Shown one piece after another: positions 49,127 through 61,638 of a DNA stretch of 64,000 bases. The notes under the pieces were generated by a model. That model saw only the letters and a list, made by a program, of their open reading frames with translations. It did no database searches and was not told where the DNA came from. How positions within the stretch are numbered: position 1 is the stretch's first letter; each line of letters starts with the position of its first letter. Made by a program: the position numbers and the translations under genes. Source of the DNA: Megamerina dolium (lineage: Eukaryota > Arthropoda > Insecta > Diptera > Megamerinidae); the NCBI GenBank assembly GCA_963854835.1, contig OY978525.1, positions 113,969,018 to 114,033,017 on the forward strand, in the 5' to 3' direction.

Positions 49127-52100
49127 CTTCCAATATTAAGAACTTCTGTTACACAGTTTGTAAATCATACTGCATGAAGCCGCTATATAAAATCGTTCAT
49201 CTCTTTTATTTGTAATTCTACAGTCTTTCTCAACAATCAAAGATGAACATTCCTGAAGATGAGCTGTAACCCTACATTCATCCCATACATAGTTATGTAA
49301 TGTTTTAATAAAGTAAATTTTCATTAAATGTATGACGTATAAAATATACAATGTAATGAAAAAAGAGATGGACTGTATTTAGCCAGCTAGATCATATACG
49401 TGCAAATGTATATGCAAAAAGCGAAAACTCTTTCATGTGCCATTATATGTTTTCTTTTTAATTAGAATAATGGCCAAGTTCGATGCTAATATTGTTTAAA
49501 CATCATGGAAGAACGTGGAATTAATTAAATTTCTTTACCCAGTACTTATTTTTAGCACTTTTGTTGTTGTTGTTGTTGTGTAAAATATAAACTATTTCTC
49601 TATTTTATTTCTAATATGAATTAATTTGCATTTCATTGTCAATAATAGCTTTTGTGTAGTAAAAATGTGAATAAGATTTGTTACCAGAACAAGTCTTAGA
49701 ATAAATGTGACACAAGTCCGAGTTTTTATTGAATAATGCAGTTTATTAATTTTATAGTATTACATTAGTTTCAGAGCCATGACCATGACCATCATAATTA
49801 TATAATAATATAATTATATAATACCAAAAAAGCCAGCATAGAGTTGATCTCAAAAAACAGAGCTTCAAAACATCTGAAAGACTCTTAAATTTAGTTTTTT
49901 TTGGGGAAAAAAGTAGTAGCCAGCGATGGACAAAACTTTCAGTAGCATGATTATTATTATAATTTTTTTATTAAAATAATGTAAATTTCAGAAGAATATG
50001 CATATTTTCAATTTGTACTTCAATTAAAATTCAATTGCGATATTGCAATTTTGTTGTAACTATAAATTTTCATAATAAAAAAAATTTTTTTTTCATTATA
50101 TCCAAATTTCATTTGACATTTTACAACATATTCATATATATTTCACACATATATTAATAATAATGATAATAAAACAACAACAACAGCATAAAAAGCAATT
50201 CAATAACAACCTACAACTAACAATTGTTTCCCCACTTGATTCTATCGCACATAGTTGAATAACGAGTGCAAGTATTTATGTATCTACAAACAAGTGTCGT
50301 TGGTATACTGGTATGAAAAAAACAAACAATAGAAATACGTACGTACATTTCTCATCCAACACGAACAACAATAACACCAACAACAACAACAAAAACAAGA
50401 ACTCATATCCCCAACAACATCCTTGTTATAAAATGAACAAATGCATTGTTGTGCATTTCTGTAATGTCGTACAAACGCCACTACATTCATTTCATGAACG
50501 AATGCATTCAGCTACTACATTGAAATATTATAACAATTGATGCAAGCTAACTACTTCATAGAGCATTCAAATTGAACTAGTGCGATATCATTTCAAAATG
50601 CAATAGCATCGTCATGCTCATATAAAGTCCGGATGTCCTTGTGTTGAAAATACATATACAGTATATTTGTATAGGACAATTACAATTTCTAATATTTCGT
50701 GTATCAGCATTAATGTGATAAGAATAGGCACAATAATGGTGTATATGCAAATAGCAACATGTTTCTAGACATTTTACGAGTCATACATGTCATACGAGCA
50801 ACATATTCATACGATACAAATGTTTGTATGCATAAAGCGTGTATGAGATAAACATTTCATTTTCCAAACACTTCAATCGAACATCTTTCGATTCACGGAG
50901 ATTAGTCATTTCCATATTATGATCTGATAGCATTATGATTCTGATTTTATACAAATTAGAATTATTTATAAATATTTATGAAAAATTTTACCTATTTATT
51001 CAATATTACGTAGGCTAGACATATATCACATTCCACTCCAATGCTTGTTGTTGTTGTTCATATAAATAATTTTATATAACACACCGAGCCACTCTCATAT
51101 ATTACAGAGACTCACATATATATATTTATGTAAAATGGCATAAATTGAAAAGTTCTATGTCGTTTCACTACATTCATTTTACGTTGTGGTTGTTTTTGTT
51201 TGATTGTGTGCTCCTTTTTTCAGCCGTGTGCAATTGAAACTTTTGCAAAAGACACTTGAAAAAGAGAGTTACAGTGAGATAATGAGAGGAAAAAAGAAAG
51301 AAAGATAGAGACAGAGACAGAAACAGAGAAAAAAACTCAAATATGAAATGTAGCAAAGGAAAACAAAAGCTGAATCAAACAATGCAATTGTTCGTAATAG
51401 CTCTTAGCATTTATTATTGTGTGAATGTAGGAGGTAGGATGTACGATATGTTCCCTATATGCACTATACTACATACATATGTGTATGGAGAACACTTTGG
51501 TATAGTAGCACTCATGGGAGGAATTTATAAAATAGCTGCTGACGCCATAGTAATCATCCACACAAACACACATTACGCACACACATACATAGTCAAGTGA
51601 AAATAAATGGAAATGGCAAATGCAATAAGATCCACATGACATGAACAGTGTACGATTTCCTTTTCGCTGCAAATGAATACATGTTGTTGGTGATTTTTAT
51701 TATCTTCTTCTTCTTTGTTCATTGTTTTTCGTTTAGGAAAGCAACAAAAGTATTACGAAAAATTATGGGCTTTTACAAATAAGAAGAGTCATATATTAAA
51801 TTCAATTATTATATCATATAATATTGCATAAATTGTTGAAAATTGTAAAATCTCAAAAGAATAAATTCAATTTATTGAAACTACTTATGAGTAGGTTCTG
51901 TGATAATGATATTTTAACAACAACAACAATTTGTTCTCAGAAGCGACAGAATAATTTCAACAATGCAACATAGAGCAGTTCTAGATATTTTTATAAATTT
52001 CCGTACTACAATTTATGCGCAGGGAATTATTTTAATAAGAAATACAACATGAAAGCTTTAAGAACAATTTTTTAGAAATCGCAGAGCTGCTAAACCTAAC

Positions 52101-53148
52101 CACAGAACAAACAAACATAGGCAATTACGTTTCAATTTATCGGATAAGTGATGTTAAATTTTTTTTTTTTTTAATTATCTAATTTATATTGTAAAAAAAT
52201 CTAAATTTAATGAGATTTTATTAGCAAAATTTTAAATGTAAAAAATTGGCCAATGCATATTTCCTGCATTGTAAATCATATTAATATATCGTGACAAAAT
52301 TATTGAAAAAGATTTGTTTTTAATAATGTGAACAGTAAAATTCTTCTTCACATTCATTATGGTTGATGGCAAACAATGCCAAAACAATTTTTGCTTATTT
52401 GGAAGCATTATTCATTCCAAAATATACATTTGTATATTCAACATGTTGAAGAGTCGTCACATCATATCAGTATACAAACAATTTAAAATTAAAACCATTT
52501 TGCAGCTTCAAGGGTTTTTAGGAAAAATAATAAAACATGAAATACTCGAAAAAGAGGATAATTCACTAAGCTTGGAAGCAGATTTCTCTACAGTATGCTT
52601 TTTCAATATATGCAAAATTTTTTTTATATATATGAAACTAGTAATAACTAAAACAAAATGCATTGTTATTATCTACTTGAAATTCGAGTCAAAATGCAAT
52701 TAAATTAACTTTGAAATGATCCAAAAAAGAGAGAATACATAAAAATTCAACTTAACCTCAAGCATAGTTTTGCAAAATCTATTTTAACAAGTACAATTAA
52801 ATTGTTGCTCTTGTTGTTGTTGTTGTTGCTGCTGTTGTATTTCTCTTCATAGAATAAAGTCCATGTCAGCATCAACTAGAAAACTTTTTCGTATTTATGT
52901 ATTTAACAGAGAAAAAAAAACCAAGAAAAAAGTAAATAAAATAAAACCAAACCAAATAAATAAATACTCGTAAAAGTTAAAAATAAATAATAAAATGATC
53001 TGGAAAACTTCAACATTTTGTAAATATACGGAAGTAATAAAAAACAACAGCAATGGCAAGTTTTAAGTATTCCCCGAATTAAGTATGTATGTGTGTATAC
53101 AATATTTTGAAGTAAAATTATTTTACATGTATCCATTACAAGTCAATA
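49127..53148. other. AT-rich intron with microsatellites
   Basis: No gene. (GTT)n near 49561-49578, (AAC)n near 50370-50393, an AG-rich stretch at 51266-51332, and (GTT)n near 52808-52829. Confidence 0.6.
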
Positions 53149-53150
53149 TA

Positions 53151-53882
53151 CAGGGTATTTCAGTGTCAAGAGGTGTCATTTTTCATGTGGCAACATAAAA
53201 CTATCATTCGTTGACATTTGACAAAGAAGAACTAGAGATCACATATAGATTGATACACGCTCGCACAACGCATTGAAAACCCAGATTTGTCCATTTTGAG
53301 ACGATCACAGGAATTGGGCCTATCCAAAGCCACTTTGCACCGTATTTTGCATAAAGATCTTGCCCAGCATGCTTACAAGGTACAGTTGACACACAAATTA
53401 AGGGTTTTAAACCATGGAAAATGCAATATATTCGTTGATTTGGTGTTGGAAATGAATCAAGAAGATTATGATTTCTCAAACAAAATTATTCTGAGTGATG
53501 AGGTTCATTTTCCTTTGTCTGGGTACGTGAATAAGCAAAACTGTCGCATCTGGGACACTGAAAATCCAAGAGAAATGGTCTAACTACAACTACTGACAAT
53601 TTGGTGAGATTTTTGGAGGTTGCTGAATGATGTTGGCTGACCTTTTTACGTCTGAAATTGATGCAATGGACGTAGATGGTAGTTTCGAAATTCGATATAA
53701 TTGTCAAAGCAAATTATGTTTTTAAATTTCAGGATTTTATAACTTTCATATAATAGCCGCTATTTAGAAAACTCGCATAAGCAATTCTAAATTTATTGTA
53801 AAAATAAAAACGATTTGAAAGTGATTAAATAAAAATTTTCCCATTTATTTATATATATATAAAATATATATAAAATATCCTG
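53151..53882 (+). mobile_element. D,D41D element, internally deleted
   Basis: The left end CAGGGTATTTCAGTG follows ATA, and the right end AAAATATCCTG is followed by TA. Inside are SILRRSQELGLSKATLHRILHKDL (helix-turn-helix), KIILSDEVHFPLSGYVNKQNCRIW with the first catalytic Asp, and NPREM before the frame stops; the second and third Asp blocks are missing. It is a close relative of the element at 57.2-58.8 kb (LRRAQVLGLSKAILHHILH). At 732 bp it is another shortened derivative. Confidence 0.82.
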
Positions 53883-53884
53883 TA

Positions 53885-56800
53885 TGTAAATAGGCGCCAA
53901 AAATGAAACAAGTACAAGAAATAAAGTACTCAGTAACAAAAATTCAATGACATGTTAAGAAAATTACAAGTAGCTCAAGTGATGCATTCACGTATGCCAT
54001 GGAACATGGAACAAACGTATGTACATATGCTGAATATATTTAGGAATATACTACTAAACATACATGTATACGTACATGAACAGAAGTGTGTGTGTGTGTG
54101 AGATGAAAGACTCTAAAGAGTACCTAAGTACAATTTGTTCTCTAAGTGGCAGCAAGTGTTGAAAGTTTTCGACAAGGTGAAGGCAAAAACAAACAAACAA
54201 TAAAATAAAAACCCGGTAAACTTTCATGTCACTTTGCCTACGAGAATATATGAGTACAATATGTATTGTACATAAAGTGTAGTTAGATTAGGCAACATGT
54301 TACAACCATTTAAGGATATGTATATGAACATACTTTCCGCAATAAACAGCAGCAACAACAACAACAATAACAATTGCATCTTAAAATTACATCGAATTTT
54401 TCACATGAACTCTTTCGTAATGTCTTCCAAGATGTGTGTTCAGATATTATGGTGCGACAAATTGTTGGGAAATAGTAAAATTCATGAAAATATAGAATTG
54501 AAAAAGAAATATTTTATATGGATGATTCAGAGAAGTCCAAATGGAAAACGTAACATAGATCTAAAACCATTCAGAATTTTTTTTTTTTTTTTTAATATTG
54601 TAATTAATTTACAGAATCGTAATTTTTTTTTGCTGCAATATTTGATAAAATTATTTACCACATTCAACTAATTTGATCCACCTTAATGCAAAAATCTATG
54701 TGTAATATATAAACTGAATAGTGTCGTCACGTAAGTAGTTAGCCTGTAATAGTAAATTACGCAGATCCATGTATACAAAATATATAACTACTGACAAGTA
54801 GCAGACATGACTTCAAAAAGAGAACACAATGTATATGTAAATATAAGAGAATGTTTATATACATGTATCGTCTCTCTAGATGTGTATTTATTGACAGCAA
54901 CTCATTTCTCTACTAAATATAATGAGTGTTGTGCATAATTTAAGAATATACGCTGAATAAGAATAAATGCTCACTAGAAAATTGTTTAATTTAAGCATTG
55001 TTGAATTAAAAATAATTCTTAAACAAAATCAAAAATTCCTTTTGATTGCAAATTGTACTTATAGTTGATGACATTTTGAGTACGACAAATAGCAAATGTT
55101 TCTCAACATAATGTTGCTCTGAAAATGTTGATAAAATAAACCAATTTGTATCATATGTTTAACATAGCATTTGATTGAGTAGAGACAAGCTGATTATATA
55201 GAAATTGAAATTGAAATTCAAATAGATAGTAATTTTTTCCTTTTTTTCAGTATTAAAATTCAACATTAAAACTCATATACATATACTTTAAATTATTTCT
55301 GCAGTAAAAAAATACACATGAGAGAAAAGAAAATGAATATTATTTATTTTATTTTTAAACATTTCATACAATAATTAAAAAAAAATTATAAACCTATTGG
55401 AAGAAATTTTTATTATTCTCTATGTATTATATAAAGAAAATTTCTATACTGCTAATACTTAGCTGTATCAGATAATTTCACAGTAGACAATAGTTCAATG
55501 TTTCATTAAGAAACCAATGATGATATTACAAAAGAAATTGTAAAATTAAAAAAAGAACCAAAAAATTTGAAAATATGAAAAAAAAAAAATATTACAAAAA
55601 TATTTCCAAGTTCTCTGGCCAAGTATTAAATTCATTTTAACTTCAAAACAATATAAGTAAGTTTCCTAAGACGATTATAAAACTCAAGCAACTAATATAT
55701 TTATACTCTATAATGTGTATGTATTTAGACTTGTAGTTTGGAATTACTTAAATACATGAAAATGACAAACTGACAGAATAAAGTAGAGCAATAATAATAA
55801 TGTAAAAACAAGTCAAGAAAAAGGAATTGACATTGTTGAACAAAGTTAAATAAAGCAATTCAAGCAGACATTATATAAATACAATACGTGTACAATAGAT
55901 GTACATGAACAATTACAACATGTTAGTTTAAATAAATTTAAGATTTTTCATTAAATAAATTTTAATGGTATTACAGCACAGCACAAGTGACTATTCGCCA
56001 AAATCTTAAAACATCATTTACAGCGATAAACGATAAACATAGAAAATTGTATGAATTTATTGCAATTATAAGAGTATGCGAATATATACGATTACTACGA
56101 AATCGCATTTTAATCCCAATAATCAAAGTTAAGAATCAGTTAAATATGACTTAGAGAAGAAGTCGTAATTTCATTCATACTTTCTACCTTTCTCATTCCC
56201 CCTCTCTTTATCATTCTCTCTTTTATAAAGAAATATTGGTACTTCCTCTTAGAGAAGAAACTTTTTGGCGCGCACATAAATTTATTGCTAACGTTTTCAA
56301 CTTTTACTACACCCACACAAATATAGATGCAATAGTTACTAGTCAAATGTTGGCCACAAAGCAAACAACAACAACAACATGTAAGTCCATAAATAAATAA
56401 ATACACATTGTTAGCAAAAAGCCAAAAGAGAAAAACAAAATATTTGAACTTAAGTCAAATAACCTTTAAATTATAAGTTTTGTCGATAGAATGAAAAAGA
56501 AAAAGTAAATATTTTCTATTAAACTATAAGAATGTAAGAGTATTGAATTGATTTAAAAACTTTGCCAAGCTTCTGAGGTTCTATGGTTCTGAGAGCGTCA
56601 ACCATAAAACCGAATTTACTTTAAAAGTGGTAAATTTTGGAAGTCATTTGGATAAAGAATTTCAAGTGCTCTCTTAATTGTACCGTTATTCGAAATCGGC
56701 TACTAGCTGGCTAATTAATAGAGATGTTCTATCAGAGTTTTGCGAGACATTGGCGAAAATTACAGAAAATAATGAATTTTCTTCCTAATTCTGGTTAAAC

Positions 56801-57230
56801 AAAAATATATACATTTTATATTCTGGCAGCTTCAAGAATAAAGGTTCAAGTGTTCATCACACGATCTTCAAACTAAATAAATTGCTCTTATTCTGCTATC
56901 AACAAGGGCTTATATCTTCCTTGAGATACCATATGAGGTATGGTGAGACTTCGGCAAGGTTGCAAATGATAAATTGTGTCAACTTATTAGGGATTACCAT
57001 CATGCTGGAGATCCAAAATAAATCGAATAAATAAATAAATAAAAATAGATAGTATTCCTGGAGAATGTGGTCCTCCCTCTTTGTAATAGAAAATTGCTCC
57101 ATAAAATTATTTCAAATTTCACTTCAGTGGATCTATTGGGTTTCTGGCAAGCACTTAACATTTAAGTTAAAAAAATGTTCTAAAAAAATTGTTATTTATA
57201 ACACTTCTTTTCAATAACATACCACATAGT
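53885..57230. other. AT-rich intron
   Basis: No gene recognised. (TG)n at about 54086-54101, (AAC)n near 54350-54366, T-run near 54571-54590. Otherwise featureless. Confidence 0.6.
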
Positions 57231-58848
57231 CAGGTGTTATGGTAGCACAAGTAATAAAGCGTCTCTCAATAAGTGGTAAATTTAAAAACAGAAACGCAAC
57301 ATTTTTGTGAGATGCGCTTATAATTTTATTTTGATCCTTTGAGGCTAGTAATGGAACACAATATTAGCCAAATATCCGTCGGGAATTTTCTGGCCTAACA
57401 CTATTTCAAAAGAGGCGAAGAGCCCATACTGATCCAGATTAAGCGTAGAAAGTGGCGTTGGATTGGCCACACGCTAAGAAAGCAGCCAGATAGCATCACG
57501 CGAATGTCGCTTGAGTGGAACCCGCAGGGGAGCGGAGGCCGCGGACGACCAAGAAACACCTGGAGACGATCAATACTGGGTGAGCTAGCTGCTGCCGGCA
57601 ACACATGGGAAGGCGCTAGATCAACTGCCCAAAACCGTGTGCGATGGCGAAGCCTTGTGGAGGTCCTATGCTCCAATTAGGAGTTTAAAGGAGAAAAAAA
57701 AAAATCCGTCGCGACTCTTCTTGCATATGGCCATTTTTTTGAAGAAAATTTTCATCACATTTTCACATAAATTCGGCTATATCTTGCGAATTGCAGCTCT
57801 AATATTCTTTTTGTGTGCTTTAATATTTGCTGGAGTATTGGATAGGATTTAATCTTTAACGTAGCCCCAAAGAAAAAGGTCTTATGGCTTTAAGTAGCAC
57901 GATCTCGACGGCCACTCAATGTTTCCATTTCGAGAAATCCAGGAAAATGTTCATGCAATAGAGCCATAGTTTCACCAGCTGTATGGCATGTGGCGTCGTT
58001 TTGCTGAAAATAAACGTCATCCCCGTCCATAGCATGAATTTCAGGCGAAAAGAAACGTCAGTCAGCATCGTTCGGTAATGCAATCCAACCACTGAAATGG
58101 TCGCAGCAGCATCATTTTCAAAAAAAAAAAAATTATAATAATAATAAATAACCCAATGATACCGCCACTCCAAAAACTGCAAAAACCTGTAAATCGTTGT
58201 GGATGGAGTGGTTGTTCGAACATTTCCCTTGGGTTTTCTGAGCCCCACATATGACAGGTTTGCTTAATAACGTACACAGACAGATGAAAATGTACCTAAT
58301 CACGCAAAATAATTTTGTTTGAGAAATCATAATCTTCCTCATGCATTTCCAGGAGTCAATCTGCGAATGTATAGCATTTTCCATGGTCTAAAGACTTCAA
58401 TTCCTTTTTTAAACTACACCCTAGAAGCATGTAGGCTAAAATATTAATGCAAAATATGGTGCAAAATGGCTTTGGATAGGCCCAATACCTGTGCTCGTCT
58501 CAAAATAGAGAAACCTGGGCTTTCAACCACACTCTCAGCTACAGCTGCGATATTTTCAAATGACCTAACCGGGCGAGCACGAGTTGGAGTCTCTACATCA
58601 CTAACTTTTCCGAGATATTCGAATTTATTCATTAATTTCAAAATAGCTAGCACTTGAAGATGGCTAAAAATCGTACGAACTTTACAAATCGTGTTTGCGA
58701 TATTTTCACCCTATTTCACCCTATATATCAATCCATATCTGAAAATTTCTAGTGTTTCTATGTCGAATGTCAATGAATGACAGTTGTATGTTGACAACTG
58801 AAAAAATAATGGAAATTTTTAAATGACACCTATTATCGAATTACCCTA
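57231..58848 (-). mobile_element. D,D41D transposon, interrupted by a LINE tail
   Basis: Minus strand. The 5' end lies at TA 58849-58850 with GGGTAATTC, comparable to the 53.15 kb element. Pieces encode VSDVETPTRARPVRSFENIAAV, LRRAQVLGLSKAILHHILH, VYVIKQTCHMWGSENPREM, GGIIGLF, then a region equivalent to WFQQDGATCHTA, ISRNGNIEWPSRSCYLKPIDLFLW (third Asp; 'RSCDLTP' reads RSCYLKP) and NIRAAIRKIQPNLCENV. The C-terminal GYLANIVFH lies beyond the LINE insertion, at ~57370. The right end (low coordinate) is uncertain; CAGGTGTTATGG at 57231 is a candidate. Confidence 0.75.
57382..57704 (+). mobile_element. LINE ORF2 C-terminal fragment with poly(A), inserted in a transposon
   Basis: The + strand reads IQIKRRKWRWIGHTLRKQP, ITRMSLEWNPQGSGGRGRPRN, TWRRSILGEL, TWEGARSTAQNRVRWRSLVE and a stop at ~57679, followed by poly(A) at 57693-57704. 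This is the C-terminal region of a widespread non-LTR family (RTE- or related). A 7-bp repeat TCCGTCG lies on each side (57375-57381 and 57705-57711), and deleting the insert restores the D,D41D transposase C-terminus. GC-rich and uninterrupted, hence probably young. Confidence 0.82.
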
Positions 58849-58896
58849 TACCAGTTCAATTCTATAGTAAATAATGTGCCAAGTACAAAATTATGT

Positions 58897-58901
<5 letters not shown>

Positions 58902-58967
<66 letters not shown>
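58902..58967. repeat. (TA)n microsatellite, about 33 repeats
   Basis: An uninterrupted TA tract of about 66 bp lies roughly 175 bp downstream (on the minus strand) of the exon 1 splice donor. It is perfect, so probably length-variable and able to extrude as a cruciform. Confidence 0.95.
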
Positions 58968-58969
<2 letters not shown>

Positions 58970-59140
58970 CAAGTAAGAAAATTTTATCGTTACATAATAG
59001 GATTATGTGTTGGTACCTTTTTGGCTTTCATTCAGAATTACTTTTACGAAGATTAAATTCCGTTCATATTATTACAAAATATAAGAAACTTTATAATATG
59101 GAATGATAAATTGAAAAACAAAAAACTTTACACAACTTAC

Positions 59141-60330
59141 CTTGTCAACATATTGGCACGATTCACAGCCACCTCAGCTTCGACACGAAAACGATCCTGT
59201 GCATAGCGGTCGACAACACCTTCACCCAAATTCAACGATGTCCCGGCTTCACAATTCGAACCGAGCGAATGTTGTGTTTCGACAATTTGTAAGAATTTTG
59301 TGACCACATCACGGCCACGCATTAAATTGCGACGATTATTACGCGAAATCTCATCCCAATCATAAATTTCATCCTCATTTGCCGCATCGACAACACCGGC
59401 CAAAAAACGATTTGGCTCCGAATCAGCTGCAGCAGCAGCCGCAGCAGCAGCAGCAGCAGCAGAATCAGAATCGCCATCACCACCAATGACAGCAATATCT
59501 GTATCTGTATCATCATTACCACCATCAACATCGTCGTCATCATCATTATCGTCATCGTCATCAGCATTATTACTATTATTATCAGTGTCATTGTCATCAG
59601 TTAATGGAAATCCATTAATATTATGATCATCGATAAATGTATCATCCAATGGAACATCGTTTGCATGTTGCAATTGTATTTCTTCAAAAGTCATATATTT
59701 TTCACGTTGCAATGCAATGCCACCAACACTCGTGCTTGCCAATTGATTTGGACCAAATACATTAACCGCCGCCGCCGCCGCCGCCTGCCATTCACTCTCG
59801 GGTGTAGTTGCGGTAGTGGCTATTGTTGATGCATCCGTGTGATTATTTTCCATTGATTCAGCAATATCAATTGATGCTGGTGCACTTTGATATATATAAT
59901 TGTTATCATCGTCATCATCATTATCATCAGCATCATCATCATCATCATTATTATCATTATTGTGAGTAATTGCAATATGTCGATTCAATTTGTAATCGAT
60001 TTCGGTTGAATCGACCGTTTTGTCAATAACATTATCGGTTAATTCATGCTGATGCTTCTCATCCTCAGTCATTGAACGCATTTGCATGTGTGTGTAATTT
60101 GTAAATCTCACCAAAGGATCGTTTGTTCGTTTGTTAACATATTCAAATTTCAATATGGGTCGTGGTGTCATTGTTGTTGCCGTCGTTGTTGTTGTTCTAG
60201 TTGTTGATGTTTTTGAGACTGTTGTCATTGCAGTGTTTGTTTCCTCCAAATCATCACCATCAATTAGATGCCGTAAAGCTGGTGCAAATGTGACATGCGA
60301 TAATTCATCTGAAGAACCATCACCACCATT

Positions 60331-60362
<32 letters not shown>

Positions 60363-61317
60363 TATTATCGTTGTTGCTATCACGACCACCACTTGACGAT
60401 GCTTTTTCTATTATTCTGACTTTACTGGGCGTTGCTGCTGTCGTTATATATTCATCATCATTTTGATATGCCACATCCTCATCACCATCACCATCATTGA
60501 CTGCCACCTGTTCTGTCATATCTAATGAGCTGTCCAAGTTAAGTTCATCTGCCAGTCTCATAACCTCACCCAACTCATTGTCGATATCAACATCGATGTC
60601 ATCGGTCGGTCTACCTTGTAGGTGTTCAGCTTCTGTTAAACTGCGATGATTTTTTGAAGGTCGCAATCCAAAATTTTTATTCACACTCTTGCGTATGCTT
60701 TCCATGATTTTCTTTTTGTGTAATTTACGTATTTTATGTGTAACCGGTGGTAACGCAGCCATCGTAGTGGATGATGCTGGACTATGCTGTTGCAAACTCA
60801 TTTCAGTAGCTGTTGCCAATGTTGTTGATACGGTCGATGATGATGTGAGATGTTGCGGCAATGCTACTCTCGGTGGTGGTTCAGCAGCAGCAGCAGCAGC
60901 AGCAATTACAGCAGCATGATTTATAATCGTTCCATTTACATCCGAGTTCTGCCAATAGTCACTGCCGAACAAGTGACCATTACCACTGGGTATAAGGCTT
61001 GATAGGCTCATTCTGCCAACACCAACATTTGTCATATTGAAATCATGCATCGTTAAATTATTATTACCATACGAAGTGCGTAATTCTCGCAGCATATGCT
61101 CCTTCTCATTAGAGTGTCGAACCTTTGAACGTCCATGTCGTATATTCAATTTATCTGATAACGATACCGATGATGATGATGATGATGATAACGACGTAAA
61201 TACTGCAACACCATTCGACATGTTCGCCACTGTTGTCGCCACATAATTATTATTCATTTGGATTATTAGTAGCATTGGTAGTAGTGTGAACAATATGTGT
61301 AGCATGTGTGCCAGCAT
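59141..61317 (-). CDS. receptor-like gene, coding exon 1: signal peptide and low-complexity ectodomain
   Basis: The 725 codons plus two bases run from ATG (61317, A at -3) to AG|GTAAGT; the donor gives intron phase 2, matching exon 2 at 28607. Residues 1-19 (HILFTLLPMLLII) form a signal peptide. Low complexity follows: Ser run ~43-50, Ala run ~139-145, Asp/Asn-rich runs at ~313-330, ~453-473 and ~577-600, Thr run ~368-385, Ala run ~620-632. Ordered-looking parts include residues ~195-220 (basic KIRKLHKKKIMESIRK) and the conserved end ~648-726 (EIYDWDEISRNNRRNLM, VVTKFLQIVETQ, VVDRYAQDRFRVEAEVAVN). The product is probably a secreted or type I receptor ectodomain, likely GPR158/GPR179-like as argued under exon 2. 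Codon runs (GAT, AAT, GCA) suggest slippage expansion. Confidence 0.85.
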
Positions 61318-61638
61318 TTTTACATTTATGGTATGTGCGACCTACTCAACCACTCGTCTCGTGTTATGATGATGGGTTGATCTGGTTTAGGGGTTGTTAA
61401 TTTTCACTCTTTATGTGTATGTGCGTTGGACGAATTTTAATACGTACTGTCTTCAGTGATGGACATAATTGTTGCAATGGTGATGGCAACAATATTTTCA
61501 TTATACTTGGTACATAATCATTTGTTGTTGTTAAAATCATTGTTTTTCCTTTGCTCTGTGTAATTTACATCATTTACATTATGTTACATATAGAATTATA
61601 TTTAGTTTCGCGTTGATACAGAGCATATTGGCGATAGT
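61318..61638 (-). other. 5' leader of the receptor gene, spliced
   Basis: On the minus strand a strong acceptor (TTCTTCTTCTTTTCAG, AG at 61640-61639) starts an exon at 61638, about 320 bases before the ATG. At least one further 5' exon must lie to the right, possibly outside the window. Several upstream ATGs are present in the leader, including a start-stop uORF directly before the main start. Confidence 0.6.
61320..61325 (-). promoter_or_regulatory. start-stop uORF (ATGTAA) before main ATG
   Basis: The minus strand reads ATAAATGTAAAAATGCTGG: ATG at 61325-61323 directly followed by TAA, two bases, then the main ATG at 61317. Minimal start-stop uORFs can stall or capture initiating ribosomes in other animals. 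Function here is inference; the context of the first ATG (A at -3) is as good as that of the main one. Confidence 0.5.

Noticed and set aside
58874..59106. Open frames reading as Tyr-Ile repeats
   Set aside because: Produced by the (TA)n microsatellite at 58902-58967.
59322..59597. 91-codon minus-strand frame rich in Met/Ile/Leu overlapping exon 1
   Set aside because: It is the out-of-frame reading of the GAT/AAT microsatellite in the receptor exon and has no independent signal.
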